Shown: piece by piece, positions 1 through 7,821 of the stretch
Layout: each line of letters begins with the position of its first letter
Numbering within the stretch: the stretch's first letter is position 1
Assembly (NCBI GenBank): GCA_900552775.1
Contig: USAP01000072.1
Span: 1-8,119 of the forward strand
DNA length: 8,119 nucleotides
Reading direction: 5' to 3'
Source: an uncultured Eubacteriales bacterium
GTDB taxonomy: Bacteria > Bacillota > Clostridia > UMGS1883 > UMGS1540
Notes under the pieces: generated by a model
Seen by the model: only the letters and a program-made list of their open reading frames with translations
Told to the model about the DNA's origin: nothing
The model's database searches: none
Program-made: the position numbers and the translations under genes

Positions 1-2745
1 AAATCATTAAAATCATTTTCCTGATACTGGCTGCAGGACTTATTTTATCCTGTACCTTCAGTTTGGGAGCGTTTGCAGAAAGCGATAACCATCAGGACCT
101 TTTGCAAAAGCTTGAAATAATCGTAGAAGATTTTGACGCCGAAAAAGATATAACCTTCGGTAAGTTTGTTGAGGCGGCAATGGGGCTTACGGGCGTTTCG
201 TATCAAAGCGCGCAAAAGCAGTCGCCTTTTACGGACGTGAGTATTCACGACAGCTATTTCGGAGCGGTTAATGCTGCATACGATATGGGTATTATTTCCG
301 GTCTTGGCGACGGAACAGCAGGCGCGAAAAAAAACACTTACCGCAGACAGAGCAGCGAAAATTCTTGTATGTATTTTGGGGTATGAGCCTTATGCAAAGG
401 CTTACGGCGGCTGGCCGGCTGGATATCTTGCGACAGCTTCGACGCTCGGTGTTTTCAAGGGCGTAGTAACGGACAATGTTTTTTCAATCAATGGTGCGAC
501 GGCGGCAAAGCTTATATACAATTGTCTTGATATTGACATATTGAGCCGTGTCGGATTCCCGGAGGAAAAATATGAAACTATAGAGGGCGAAAATCCTCTT
601 AACAAGTGGCTTCACTGTAAAAAAATCACAGGTATTGTGACCTCGAGCGCGCGTATGGCAATGAAAGGCTTTGCTTCCGCCGAGGAGGGCAAGGTGACAA
701 TAGACGGCGCATTATTTGAAGATGCAATGGGCACCGCAGCGGAGCTTGTCGGCTGCAAGGTCTCGGCATACAGCAGAGAAAATGACGGAATCAACAGCCT
801 TGTAGACGCAAAGCTTTTAAAAAACGCTAAAGAATATTCGGTTTATTCCGACGAGGTTGACAGTAAAACAGATGATACAAGGCTTTGCTGTTATTTGGAT
901 GATAATACATTTAAAACCATTAAGCTTAAAAGCGATGCCGTAATATTTAAAAACTATGAGCTTCGTACGGACGGCTTAAAAGCAAACCTTCCTTTGAAAG
1001 GGTCGCTGCGTCTTATTGATTATGACGCAGACGGCTTTGCGGATGTTGTGTATATAAGTGAAAGCAGAACATATGTTGTTAAAGAGGTAAATGAGTTTAA
1101 CAAAATAATCTATGATAAATTCGACGAAGACCCGCTTTCGCTCGGTAAAAACGAAGGCATCTTTAAAATCCGCAAAGACGGCGCAGAGATAGACCTTTCC
1201 GAGATTAAGCCAAATGACGTTTTAACCGTTACAAGAGTATCGGACGGAAGCTATACCGACATTGTTGTTTCATCAAAAAAGATAAGAGGTGTGATTGATG
1301 AGGTGTCTGAAAAATCAATCACGATAAACGGAAAAACATTTGAAATACTGCCTCAGAACAAGAGCAGGCTTGCCGCTCTTTCATCGGGTAAAAACGTTGT
1401 GCTGCTGCTCGATTCCGAATTAAAGGCTGCCGGCTATACCGAAAATCTTTCCGGCTCCGACAGCGCATACGGCTACATAATTACCTTTGCCGATGAAGCG
1501 AAGGGCCTTCAAAAGGGCAAAAATATTTCTTTCAGAATGTTTACGGCAAAGGGGAGCGTCGAAACGATAAAGGGCGTTGAAAGCCTTGCCGTTAACGGAA
1601 GCACGAGAGACGCTTACGGAAATACATATACGCCGGAAAATCTTGCGTCTGAGCTCGGAGCAACTCATGGCTTTGTAAAGTACTCGCTCAATGAAAATGG
1701 TGAAATTTCCGAAATCACGCTGCCTAAGGATAACAGAGTACGAAGCGGCGGCACGGGACGCGGTGATCAGGAGTTTACGTATGACTATTCATATCGTGAA
1801 GGAGACACAAGAGCAAACTACGCGATGTATAAAAACTCAGGTGTCATAGGAAACGCTTACAAGGTTTCCGGAGCGCTCGGAATAACAGTTCCTGCCGAGG
1901 AGGTTTGGACGAAAAATTCACTATCCGATATTGAAAAAATGTTTGCCGTATTCAAGCCCGATACTGCGTGGGAAAACGACAGAAGAGTAAAATGCGTCGA
2001 TATTTTCGATGCCGACGACAATTTTAACGCCACCGTGGTTTTGGAATACGGCGAAGCGGGTTCATCTCTCTGCGGACCGGAGTATTTTCTCGTTGAAAAG
2101 GTTGTAAATGCCGTAGATGATGACGGTGTGGCGGTTCGCAAGATTGTCGGTATGTACAAGGGCGAATATACAGGCTTTGCGTTTGACGAAAGCGCGGCGG
2201 CGTTTGAAAAAGATAAGTCTCTTTTAAATATTAACTCCGGCGATGTTATCAGAATTGCGCTTGACGCCACACAAAAGATAGTAAATCTTATTAAGGTATT
2301 TACGCTTGACAAAAATACCGCTGTCGGCGAATATGCTTTGTGCGGAAACGAGTTTTGCGACAAGAGAGATAAAAGAGGCGAGCTTTCCGACAGTAATACA
2401 TATGAGCTTTTCGACTTCTGCGCATGGGATATTAACGGTTTGATTTCAATTCATGCCAAGGCATACGCTAACGCAAACGATACGCTTACAGTTGAACTCG
2501 GAAAGCGTGAGGGCAGCTCTGCGCCGCTTCCCGACAAGATTTTGACTGTTTCGAAAAAATCAAATATTTATTTGTACGACCAGAAAAACAAAAAGGTCCG
2601 CATTGCAACCCGTGATGATCTTTATAAGGACGAGAATAAAACCGTTGTACTCAGAAGCAGATACGGAGAGACGGGAGATGCTGTAATAATCGATTGGGAA
2701 AAGACCCCCGAGGGCTTGTATTGGGTAGGAATGTACGATAATTAA
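1..2745 (+). CDS. SLH-domain secreted surface protein, 5'-partial, frame broken by one extra base
   Basis: Exported S-layer homology protein whose start lies just left of the window. Reading from base 3, the first ~25 residues are a hydrophobic signal peptide ending in AFA before ESDN. SLH repeats follow: the end of one repeat (around ITFGKFVEAAMGLTG), a full one beginning FTDV at 228 with GIISGLGDG, and another around 400-540 with GVFKGVV. SLH repeats normally bind pyruvylated secondary wall polymers, so the protein probably sits on the cell wall. The frame changes at the A8 run (327-334): frame 3 ends at 386, while frame 1 is open from 271 to 2745. Removing one A gives AKKTLTADRAAKIL, a normal SLH ending. 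The remaining ~680 residues match no family I recognise; they look beta-rich and contain a diverged internal duplication. An ATG at 271 would give an 824-residue product without signal peptide, which I think is an artefact of the frameshift. A cysteine at 51-53 gives a weak lipobox alternative. Confidence 0.8.
327..334 (+). other. A8 homopolymer with +1 frame disruption inside the SLH gene
   Basis: Eight A residues follow GCG. Upstream coding is in frame 3 (GAKKNTY, stop at 386); downstream SLH homology resumes in frame 1 (KKTLTADRAAK). Deleting exactly one A restores one continuous SLH repeat. The heptamer A_AAA_AAC resembles a -1 ribosomal slip site, but -1 slippage leads to frame 2, which is not the open frame. 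RNA-polymerase slippage losing one A would work. A sequencing or assembly indel, or a true inactivating mutation, is simpler. Confidence 0.85.
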
Positions 2746-2750
2746 TTAAA

Positions 2751-2756
2751 AAGGAG
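2751..2756 (+). promoter_or_regulatory. Ribosome binding site AAGGAG deciding the TTG start at 2766
   Basis: AAGGAG lies 9 nt before TTG at 2766. No ATG lies between it and the start of the encoded signal peptide. The nearby GTG (2756) and TTG (2761) are out of frame, so TTG at 2766 is the best start. The site lies within the 20 bp gap after the upstream gene, which supports co-transcription. Confidence 0.8.
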
Positions 2757-2765
2757 TGTTTTGAT

Positions 2766-5033
2766 TTGTTTAAGAAAACTTCAGCTTTTTTACTCGCTTT
2801 AATGCTTGTTTTAACACTTATGCCTTTTGCGCCGAATGTAATGGCGGCCGAAAAACCGATTACCGTGATGCTGCTCGGAAATAAACTGAGCTTTGACACC
2901 GAACCTGTTATAATAAACGACAGAACAATGGTTCCGATGCGTGCCGTTTTTGAGGGACTCGGAATGACGGTTTCGTGGGACGATATTACGCGCCGCGTGA
3001 CGGCAACGGGCGGCGGTAAAGAGATTGTTCTCACTGTCGGAAGCGAAAACGCTCTTGTAAACGGTGAAGGCGTTGATTTGGACAGCCCGCCCATAATAAT
3101 CGAAGGCAGAACGCTTGTGCCTCTCAGATTTATAGGCGAGGCTTCGGGACTGCGTGTTTTCTGGAGCACTTCTCCGGAAAGAAGAGTTACGATTATGCCG
3201 CCGCTTTCCGATGAATTGAAAACCGCACTTCAAAGATTTGACAGCGCTCTTTATTCAAAGGATATGATAGACTGGATTGTGGGACTTTACGATCCTGAAA
3301 CGACCGGTTTTTACTTCAAGAAAAACGCAAAGGACACCGAGGGCTTTTTGCCTGACAGAGAAAGCACGGCAAAGTGCATCGGAACGGTTGCAAAACTTTT
3401 AAACGCCACATCGGCCGATGTAATAAATGAGTATACGCCCGAAATGAAAGAAAAGCTCTTAAGGTTTGCGCAGATGTATCAAAGCGATGAGGACGGCTAC
3501 TGGTATGAAGCGCCGTGGGGGAAATATATAAACGATTCGAAGAGGCTTTATCAATCAAGTGCGGCAAAGCAGCTTATATCATTTGCGGGAGGAAAGCCGC
3601 TTTACAAAACAGCCGAGGAGAGAATGGGGGAATCTGCAAAAAAAACCGCCGACAAGGCAGAGCTTCAGAAAAACAGATTTGCCTCCGAGGAGGACTTTAA
3701 AAACTGGTTTGAAAACTATTTAGATTGGGATAAATCACTTTATGTTGCCGGCTCGCTGTTGCTTTCAAGCATGAGTGAGATTCTGAAAGCGGGATATTTT
3801 GATTTGGCAAAGGAGCTTATAGAAAACAAAATAGATCCCGAAACAGGTTTGCTCGGGTTTGAGGTTGACGGAGAGTTCCCCGAGCATACGGTAAATCTTG
3901 ACGCCATGAGCGGAACCTACAAAATAGCCGGATACTATAGCGAAAGCTATTACCCGAGCAAGGAAGACAGAGATTTTACAATGCCGTATTATGACAAGCT
4001 CATGGATAGCACAATGCGCATAATACTTGACGAATCGCTGGCGGAAAAAAGGCGTCACGTCTGCGACATTTCAAACGCATGGTCCCTTATGAAAACCGCA
4101 ACATATACGCAGAAAACCATTTCGTCTGAAACTTGGAATTCATTTGTTTCAAATCTTCCGGCAATGATAAACACAACAGTTGAATACGCTCTTAAACACA
4201 AAACGTCAGACGGCGGCTACACTTACTATGCCGGTATCGGAGCCGGAGGAAACCAGGGCATGATTCACGCTTATTCCTTGAGCGACGGCGAAATGAGCGG
4301 CGCTTCAATGATATTGGCGCTTCGCGATAATGTTTACAATACGGTGTGCCTGAACAAGCCCATTCTTTTTGATGATATTACGGTGACTGATTTTGTAGAT
4401 ATGCTTAAAGAGGTTAAGCCAACCCCCAAAATCGTGCCTGCGTCAAATATGAATTACACATTTGACGATATGGAGACCGGACCGCTGCCGCAGAATAACG
4501 GCTTCAGAAGCACGGGGAATATAACCATTGAGGAAGACCCCGATTATATAGGAGAAAGAGCTTTGAAAATAGAGTCGGACGGAAACGGAAGACCTGTGCT
4601 TATAATCGACGCCGGCACTCGGAACGGCAAAGGCTTTACGTGTGAGTTTGATATAAAATTCTACTCGGCAAACCCCGAAACCTCGTTTTTGGTGTTTGAA
4701 TTCGGTTCTTACGATTATGCAACGGTTTTGGGCTTTCGCAAAAACAACGGCGGCTATATAATGTCAAGAACGGCAGATAAAGGTAAAAACGTAAAGACCT
4801 TGCCCGATTGGACGGATTACAAAAAGGTTAAGGTTGAATATAATCCGAGCGGCGGAGCGGAGGCTGTAAAGCTTTATCTTGACGGCGTTCTTCTCGATAC
4901 CTGCTGTGACTATAAGGGCAGCTATCCCGATAAGCCTGTAATGAAGGATATTCCGGCCATATCCGTAAGAGCAGACCATGACGGCCCGTTTACGGCTTAT
5001 ATAGACAACTTTAAATTTGCCGAAAACAAGTAA
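2766..5033 (+). CDS. Secreted stalk-domain protein with helical middle and LamG-like C-terminus
   Basis: A 755-residue exported protein starting at TTG. Residues 1-28 are a signal peptide (FKK, long hydrophobic core, cleavage near VMAA/EK). Residues ~31-145 form a copper-amine-oxidase N-terminal-like 'stalk' domain, shown by the paired signatures NDRTMVPMRAVFEGLG (51-66) and EGRTLVPLRFIGEASG (113-128). This domain is common in exported Clostridia and Bacilli proteins and does not imply an oxidase. Residues ~150-550 are mainly helical with four similar turns (DPETTGFYF 176, DEDGYWYE 241, DPETGLLGF 357, SDGGYTYY 481), suggesting an alpha/alpha-toroid; I cannot name the family or a catalytic set. 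After a Pro-rich linker (~551-560), residues ~561-755 look like a concanavalin/LamG jelly roll, with LYLDGVLLDT at 703 and a final YIDNFKF strand, a plausible glycan-binding module. It lies 20 bp after the SLH gene and is probably co-transcribed. Function: perhaps a polysaccharide-active or -binding surface protein, by inference only. Confidence 0.87.
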   Translation: MFKKTSAFLLALMLVLTLMPFAPNVMAAEKPITVMLLGNKLSFDTEPVIINDRTMVPMRAVFEGLGMTVSWDDITRRVTATGGGKEIVLTVGSENALVNGEGVDLDSPPIIIEGRTLVPLRFIGEASGLRVFWSTSPERRVTIMPPLSDELKTALQRFDSALYSKDMIDWIVGLYDPETTGFYFKKNAKDTEGFLPDRESTAKCIGTVAKLLNATSADVINEYTPEMKEKLLRFAQMYQSDEDGYWYEAPWGKYINDSKRLYQSSAAKQLISFAGGKPLYKTAEERMGESAKKTADKAELQKNRFASEEDFKNWFENYLDWDKSLYVAGSLLLSSMSEILKAGYFDLAKELIENKIDPETGLLGFEVDGEFPEHTVNLDAMSGTYKIAGYYSESYYPSKEDRDFTMPYYDKLMDSTMRIILDESLAEKRRHVCDISNAWSLMKTATYTQKTISSETWNSFVSNLPAMINTTVEYALKHKTSDGGYTYYAGIGAGGNQGMIHAYSLSDGEMSGASMILALRDNVYNTVCLNKPILFDDITVTDFVDMLKEVKPTPKIVPASNMNYTFDDMETGPLPQNNGFRSTGNITIEEDPDYIGERALKIESDGNGRPVLIIDAGTRNGKGFTCEFDIKFYSANPETSFLVFEFGSYDYATVLGFRKNNGGYIMSRTADKGKNVKTLPDWTDYKKVKVEYNPSGGAEAVKLYLDGVLLDTCCDYKGSYPDKPVMKDIPAISVRADHDGPFTAYIDNFKFAENK

Positions 5034-5097
5034 TGTAAAGTTTTTCATAATAGCTGACATTAAGATACCGCAGCGTAATTTTTGAAACCATTATATA

Positions 5098-5140
5098 GGG
5101 GATAGAAAGAAACTCAGCTTACAAAGCTTTTTCTATCCCC
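5098..5140. repeat. Inverted repeat / hairpin in the convergent intergenic region
   Basis: GGGGATAGAAA (5098-5108) pairs with TTTCTATCCCC (5130-5140), and a G.T pair extends the stem to 12 bp. An inner AGCTT/AAGCT stem (5116-5120 with 5124-5128) caps it. Neither strand has a clear T-run after the stem, so it is not a textbook intrinsic terminator. It could be a transcript 3'-end stabiliser or a degraded terminator for the upstream operon. Confidence 0.55.
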
Positions 5141-5167
5141 CGAGAAAATACACATGTATAAAAGACA

Positions 5168-5211
5168 GGGGATGTTTAAAAGTTAATTTACTTTTAAACA
5201 TCCCCATTTTT
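5168..5211. terminator. Probable bidirectional intrinsic terminator
   Basis: A perfect 16 bp stem, GGGGATGTTTAAAAGT (5168-5183) with its complement at 5190-5205, has a 6 nt loop and is followed on + by ATTTTT (5206-5211). Read on -, the same stem is followed by TGTCTTTTAT, a weaker T-rich tail. It lies between two convergent genes (stops at 5033 and 5251), so it can end both the + surface operon and the - pckA transcript. Confidence 0.85.
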
Positions 5212-5250
5212 CAATTGTTATTAATTTAAACGCTTATTTTAAAGCCGTAA

Positions 5251-6600
5251 TTATTTCTGAGGACCTGCAGATACAAGCGCTTTGCCCGCTGCATTTCCTT
5301 CATATTTAGCAAAGTTCTTGATAAATCTGTCAGCCAGATCCTTTGCTTTTTCTTCCCATTCGGCAGGATTTGCGTAAGTGTCGCGCGGGTCAAGTATAGC
5401 AGGATCAACGCCGGGAAGCTCTGTGGGAACCTCAAAGTTAAAGAACGGAATTTTCTTTGTGGGAGCATTCAAAATATCTCCGTTTAAGATAGCATCAATG
5501 ATTCCGCGTGTATCACGAATGGAAATACGTTTGCCTGTTCCGTTCCAGCCTGTGTTTACAAGGTAAGCCTTTGCACCGCTCTTCTGCATTTTCTTAACAA
5601 GCTCTTCTGCGTATTTTGTCGGATGAAGCTCTAAGAATGCCTGACCGAAGCAAGCTGAGAATGTGGGAGTGGGTTCAGTAATACCGCGCTCTGTTCCTGC
5701 AAGCTTTGCTGTGAAGCCGGAGAGAAAGTAGTACTGTGTCTGTTCGGGTGTGAGTACCGAAACCGGAGGAAGTACGCCGAATGCGTCTGCCGAAAGGAAG
5801 ATAACATTCTTAGCATCCGGAGCTGCCGATACGGGGCGAACAATATTTTCGATATGATCGATGGGGTAGGAAACACGTGTGTTTTCCGTTACGCTCTTGT
5901 CGGCAAAATCAATTTTACCGTCTTTGTCAAGTGTTACGTTTTCCAAAAGTGCATCGCGTCTGATTGCGTTGTAGATATCAGGTTCAGACTCTTTATCAAG
6001 ATTTATAACCTTAGCATAGCAACCGCCTTCAAAATTGAATACGCCGTTGTCATCCCAGCCGTGTTCGTCATCACCTATGAGGAGACGTTTGGGGTCTGTG
6101 GAAAGAGTTGTTTTACCTGTTCCGGAAAGACCGAAGAATATAGCTGTGTTTTTGCCGTCTTTATCAGTGTTTGCCGAGCAATGCATTGAAGCTATGCCGC
6201 GGAGGGGAAGGTAGTAGTTCATCATTGAGAACATACCTTTCTTCATCTCGCCGCCGTACCATGTGTTAACAATAACCTGCTCACGGCTTGTGATATTAAA
6301 GAGAACGGCTGTTTCGGAATTTAATCCGAGTTCTTTGTAATTTGCAACTTTAGCCTTGGATGCGTTGTATACAACGAAATCAGGCTCAAAGTTTTCAAGT
6401 TCTTCTGCTGTAGGCTTAATAAACATATTTGTTACAAAGTGAGCCTGCCATGCAACTTCAACGATGAAGCGGATAGCCATGCGTGTGTCTTTGTTTGTTC
6501 CGCAGAAAGCGTCAACAACAAAGAGTCTCTTGTTTGAAAGCTCTTTTATAGCGATGTCTTTAACTGCATCCCAAGCTTCTTTTGAAGCGGGGTGGTTATC
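5251..6600 (-). other. pckA: Segment: ATP-dependent phosphoenolpyruvate carboxykinase, N-terminally truncated
   Basis: PckA converts oxaloacetate and ATP to PEP and CO2 (gluconeogenesis; in anaerobes often run in reverse for CO2 fixation towards succinate). Fused-ORF residues 405-851 align by eye with E. coli PckA from about residue 95 to the end. Visible active-site elements are WYGGEMKKG (516-524; Tyr207, Lys212/213 equivalents), MHCSAN with His542 (His232), the P-loop GLSGTGKT (559-566; Lys254 is Lys565), IGDDEHGW (577-584; Asp268/269) and ENTRVSYP with Arg644 (Arg333). The C-terminal end, ALVSAGPQK, is normal. Missing is the N-terminal ~94 residues including the TGRSPKDK segment with substrate-binding Arg65, so this copy alone should not work. 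Its natural start and promoter are not in the window. The ATP-type P-loop and overall sequence exclude the GTP-dependent form. Confidence 0.95.
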
Positions 6601-7806
6601 GTTCAGTTTGTCCACTGCCGTCTGTTGATCGGTGATCTGCGTGTCAAGCGCCTCGCTCTGGTTTTCCAGAGATTCGATGGAGCGCTCATAATTGCCGACG
6701 ATGGTTTTTGCGGTGCTCATTCTACTGTTGGCTTCATCGATTTTGTCGTTGATGGTAGCAATCTGCAACTGCTCCTGCAATTCGTACAGACCAACGGAAC
6801 CGCTTCCATCTCCAAGGTAGCAATTTCCGAGATTTTCATAGGCCGCACGATAGGTTGCTGCAAGGTCGTCAGCAGATGTGGGGGTTGTACTCGGCTGGCT
6901 TTCTTGTTCACCAGTATTTCCTGTGTTCGTCCGTCCACCTCCAATCCGCGCAGCCATTGCAGCCTCATTGTAATAGCATTGATCCATAATGGCTCTGCTC
7001 TTGTCGCAGATGTTATAGAAAGCATTAAATGCGCTATCATATTGCGCAAGCTGTGCAACATACGTCTGTTTCAGCACTTTGATGGCGTCCTCATATGTTC
7101 TTGCAGGGCTTCTTACATCGGAAAGTTCCGCATAGAGAAGTGTATCTTTGAGTTTTTCTTTTTCCGCTTCCAGCGACTTCACCGTCGCTTCGTGCTCCGT
7201 GACCGTTGCCTGTGCATCCGTATAGTCTTTTTCGCCCTTCAGCTTCGTGATCTGATTGTCGACTGTGGTCTTCGCCGTCTGAAGTTCCTTCAGCTTCGCT
7301 TCGGAGGCCGCTTTCTGCGTGGCGAGCTGCGAAGCGTCCATGGTGCTGTACTGACGGTAAATCGCAAGCGCTTCATTATAAGCATCGCGTGCATTCTGTA
7401 CATCGCGGTTTTCCTGCGCCGCCGTGTTTCCGGCTTCAATCAGGCTCTTGTCGTAATTCTGCTGCAGCGTTTCCAGATCAGTCTCGGCCTGCTTCAGTTC
7501 ATCCGAATCCTCCGCTTCCAGCACGAAGAGGGTATCGCCGACGTTGATCTCCTGGCCGGTCTTGACCAGCACGCTGGAAACCTTGCGGGTCTGCTTGATC
7601 GTGACGTTATAGACCTCGCTGGCCTCGACGGTCCCCTGCCCGCGGATGCGGGCGTTGATCGCGCCGGAGGACACCTGCTGCGTGGCGACCTCAGGGAGCG
7701 AGGCGTTCATGATCGTTTTTGAGAAAAAGGTCAGCACCAGCAGCACGGCCAGCAGGATGATGGCCGCGGTTTTGACCCATTCGCGTTTTCTTACACCGTT
7801 TTCCAT
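5251..7806 (-). CDS. pckA: Fused ORF: HlyD-type adaptor N-terminus joined in frame to truncated PEP carboxykinase
   Basis: One open frame of 851 residues made of two unrelated parts. Residues 1 to ~402 are a membrane-fusion/HlyD-type adaptor. Residues ~403-851 are ATP-dependent PEP carboxykinase lacking the first ~94 residues of the family. The start ATG at 7806 follows AAGGGA (7816-7821) with a 9 nt spacer, and a hydrophobic segment begins within 12 residues. As written, the protein would place a cytosolic metabolic enzyme outside the membrane, behind a signal anchor and coiled coils. The adaptor also lacks its second lipoyl half and beta-barrel, and the kinase lacks its Arg65 region. Both truncations coincide at ~6592-6612, so I regard the fusion as an assembly chimera or recombination product, not a functional bifunctional protein. 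The gene symbol applies only to the C-terminal part. Confidence refers to the open frame and its two-part identity. Confidence 0.85.
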   Translation of the reverse strand: MENGVRKREWVKTAAIILLAVLLVLTFFSKTIMNASLPEVATQQVSSGAINARIRGQGTVEASEVYNVTIKQTRKVSSVLVKTGQEINVGDTLFVLEAEDSDELKQAETDLETLQQNYDKSLIEAGNTAAQENRDVQNARDAYNEALAIYRQYSTMDASQLATQKAASEAKLKELQTAKTTVDNQITKLKGEKDYTDAQATVTEHEATVKSLEAEKEKLKDTLLYAELSDVRSPARTYEDAIKVLKQTYVAQLAQYDSAFNAFYNICDKSRAIMDQCYYNEAAMAARIGGGRTNTGNTGEQESQPSTTPTSADDLAATYRAAYENLGNCYLGDGSGSVGLYELQEQLQIATINDKIDEANSRMSTAKTIVGNYERSIESLENQSEALDTQITDQQTAVDKLNDNHPASKEAWDAVKDIAIKELSNKRLFVVDAFCGTNKDTRMAIRFIVEVAWQAHFVTNMFIKPTAEELENFEPDFVVYNASKAKVANYKELGLNSETAVLFNITSREQVIVNTWYGGEMKKGMFSMMNYYLPLRGIASMHCSANTDKDGKNTAIFFGLSGTGKTTLSTDPKRLLIGDDEHGWDDNGVFNFEGGCYAKVINLDKESEPDIYNAIRRDALLENVTLDKDGKIDFADKSVTENTRVSYPIDHIENIVRPVSAAPDAKNVIFLSADAFGVLPPVSVLTPEQTQYYFLSGFTAKLAGTERGITEPTPTFSACFGQAFLELHPTKYAEELVKKMQKSGAKAYLVNTGWNGTGKRISIRDTRGIIDAILNGDILNAPTKKIPFFNFEVPTELPGVDPAILDPRDTYANPAEWEEKAKDLADRFIKNFAKYEGNAAGKALVSAGPQK
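6601..7806 (-). other. Segment: HlyD/membrane-fusion-type efflux adaptor, C-terminally truncated
   Basis: Residues 1-402 of the fused ORF. A short basic N-terminus (ENGVRKREW) precedes one membrane segment (~12-28, rich in A, I, L, V), then the first half of a biotinyl/lipoyl-like beta motif (~52-97: [13 protein letters not shown], then [19 protein letters not shown]). Long heptad-like coiled-coil stretches follow (~100-150, 155-225, 340-402), interrupted by a Gly/Ser/Thr/Pro-rich insert (~288-311). These adaptors link an inner-membrane transporter (often MacB-type ABC in Bacillota) to export. The returning lipoyl half, beta-barrel and membrane-proximal domain, normally another 150 or more residues, are absent because the frame runs into PckA. 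It starts 13 bp after the permease stop, and its Shine-Dalgarno overlaps that stop, suggesting coupled translation. The family call is good; the transported substrate is unknown. Confidence 0.85.
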
Positions 7807-7815
7807 ATCTCGTTT

Positions 7816-7821
7816 TCCCTT
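7816..7821 (-). promoter_or_regulatory. Ribosome binding site AAGGGA overlapping the permease stop codon
   Basis: AAGGGA lies 9 nt before ATG at 7806 and shares two A residues with the permease TAA (7822-7820). A second purine run, AAAGGAT (7828-7822), lies just upstream inside the permease gene. The overlap suggests that translation of the adaptor is coupled to that of the permease. Confidence 0.6.

Larger units (their letters stand above)
5034..5250. other. Convergent intergenic region without genes
   Basis: This 217 bp region separates the + surface operon from the - pckA segment. It holds the two inverted repeats described separately and is otherwise AT-rich. I see no small ORF with a ribosome binding site, no RNA gene and no promoter pair that would need to fire from here. 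Confidence 0.7.

Noticed and set aside
271..326. ATG at 271 as the true start of an 824-residue protein
   Set aside because: Before the A8 run this frame reads MLHTIWVLFPVLATEQQARK, which lacks SLH features, while frame 3 carries the signal peptide and SLH sequence (FTDV, GIISGLGDG) over the same DNA.
327..335. Programmed -1 ribosomal frameshift at A_AAA_AAC
   Set aside because: A -1 shift from frame 3 leads to frame 2, but the SLH homology resumes in frame 1. A +1/-2 change or loss of one A is needed.
1857..2363. - strand open frame of 168 codons inside the SLH gene
   Set aside because: Low-complexity Ser/Thr-rich product lying opposite a convincing coding frame, without recognisable domains.
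2856..3200. Copper amine oxidase enzyme
   Set aside because: Only the N-terminal stalk-type domain is present. No topaquinone Asn-Tyr motif or catalytic domain follows, so the name does not imply oxidase activity.
6592..7722. Long + strand open frame (376 codons) opposite the adaptor
   Set aside because: It is antisense to a well-supported adaptor frame, its product is Arg/Leu/Phe/Ile-rich with no recognisable domain, and no Shine-Dalgarno was evident. It is a shadow of the coiled-coil codons.
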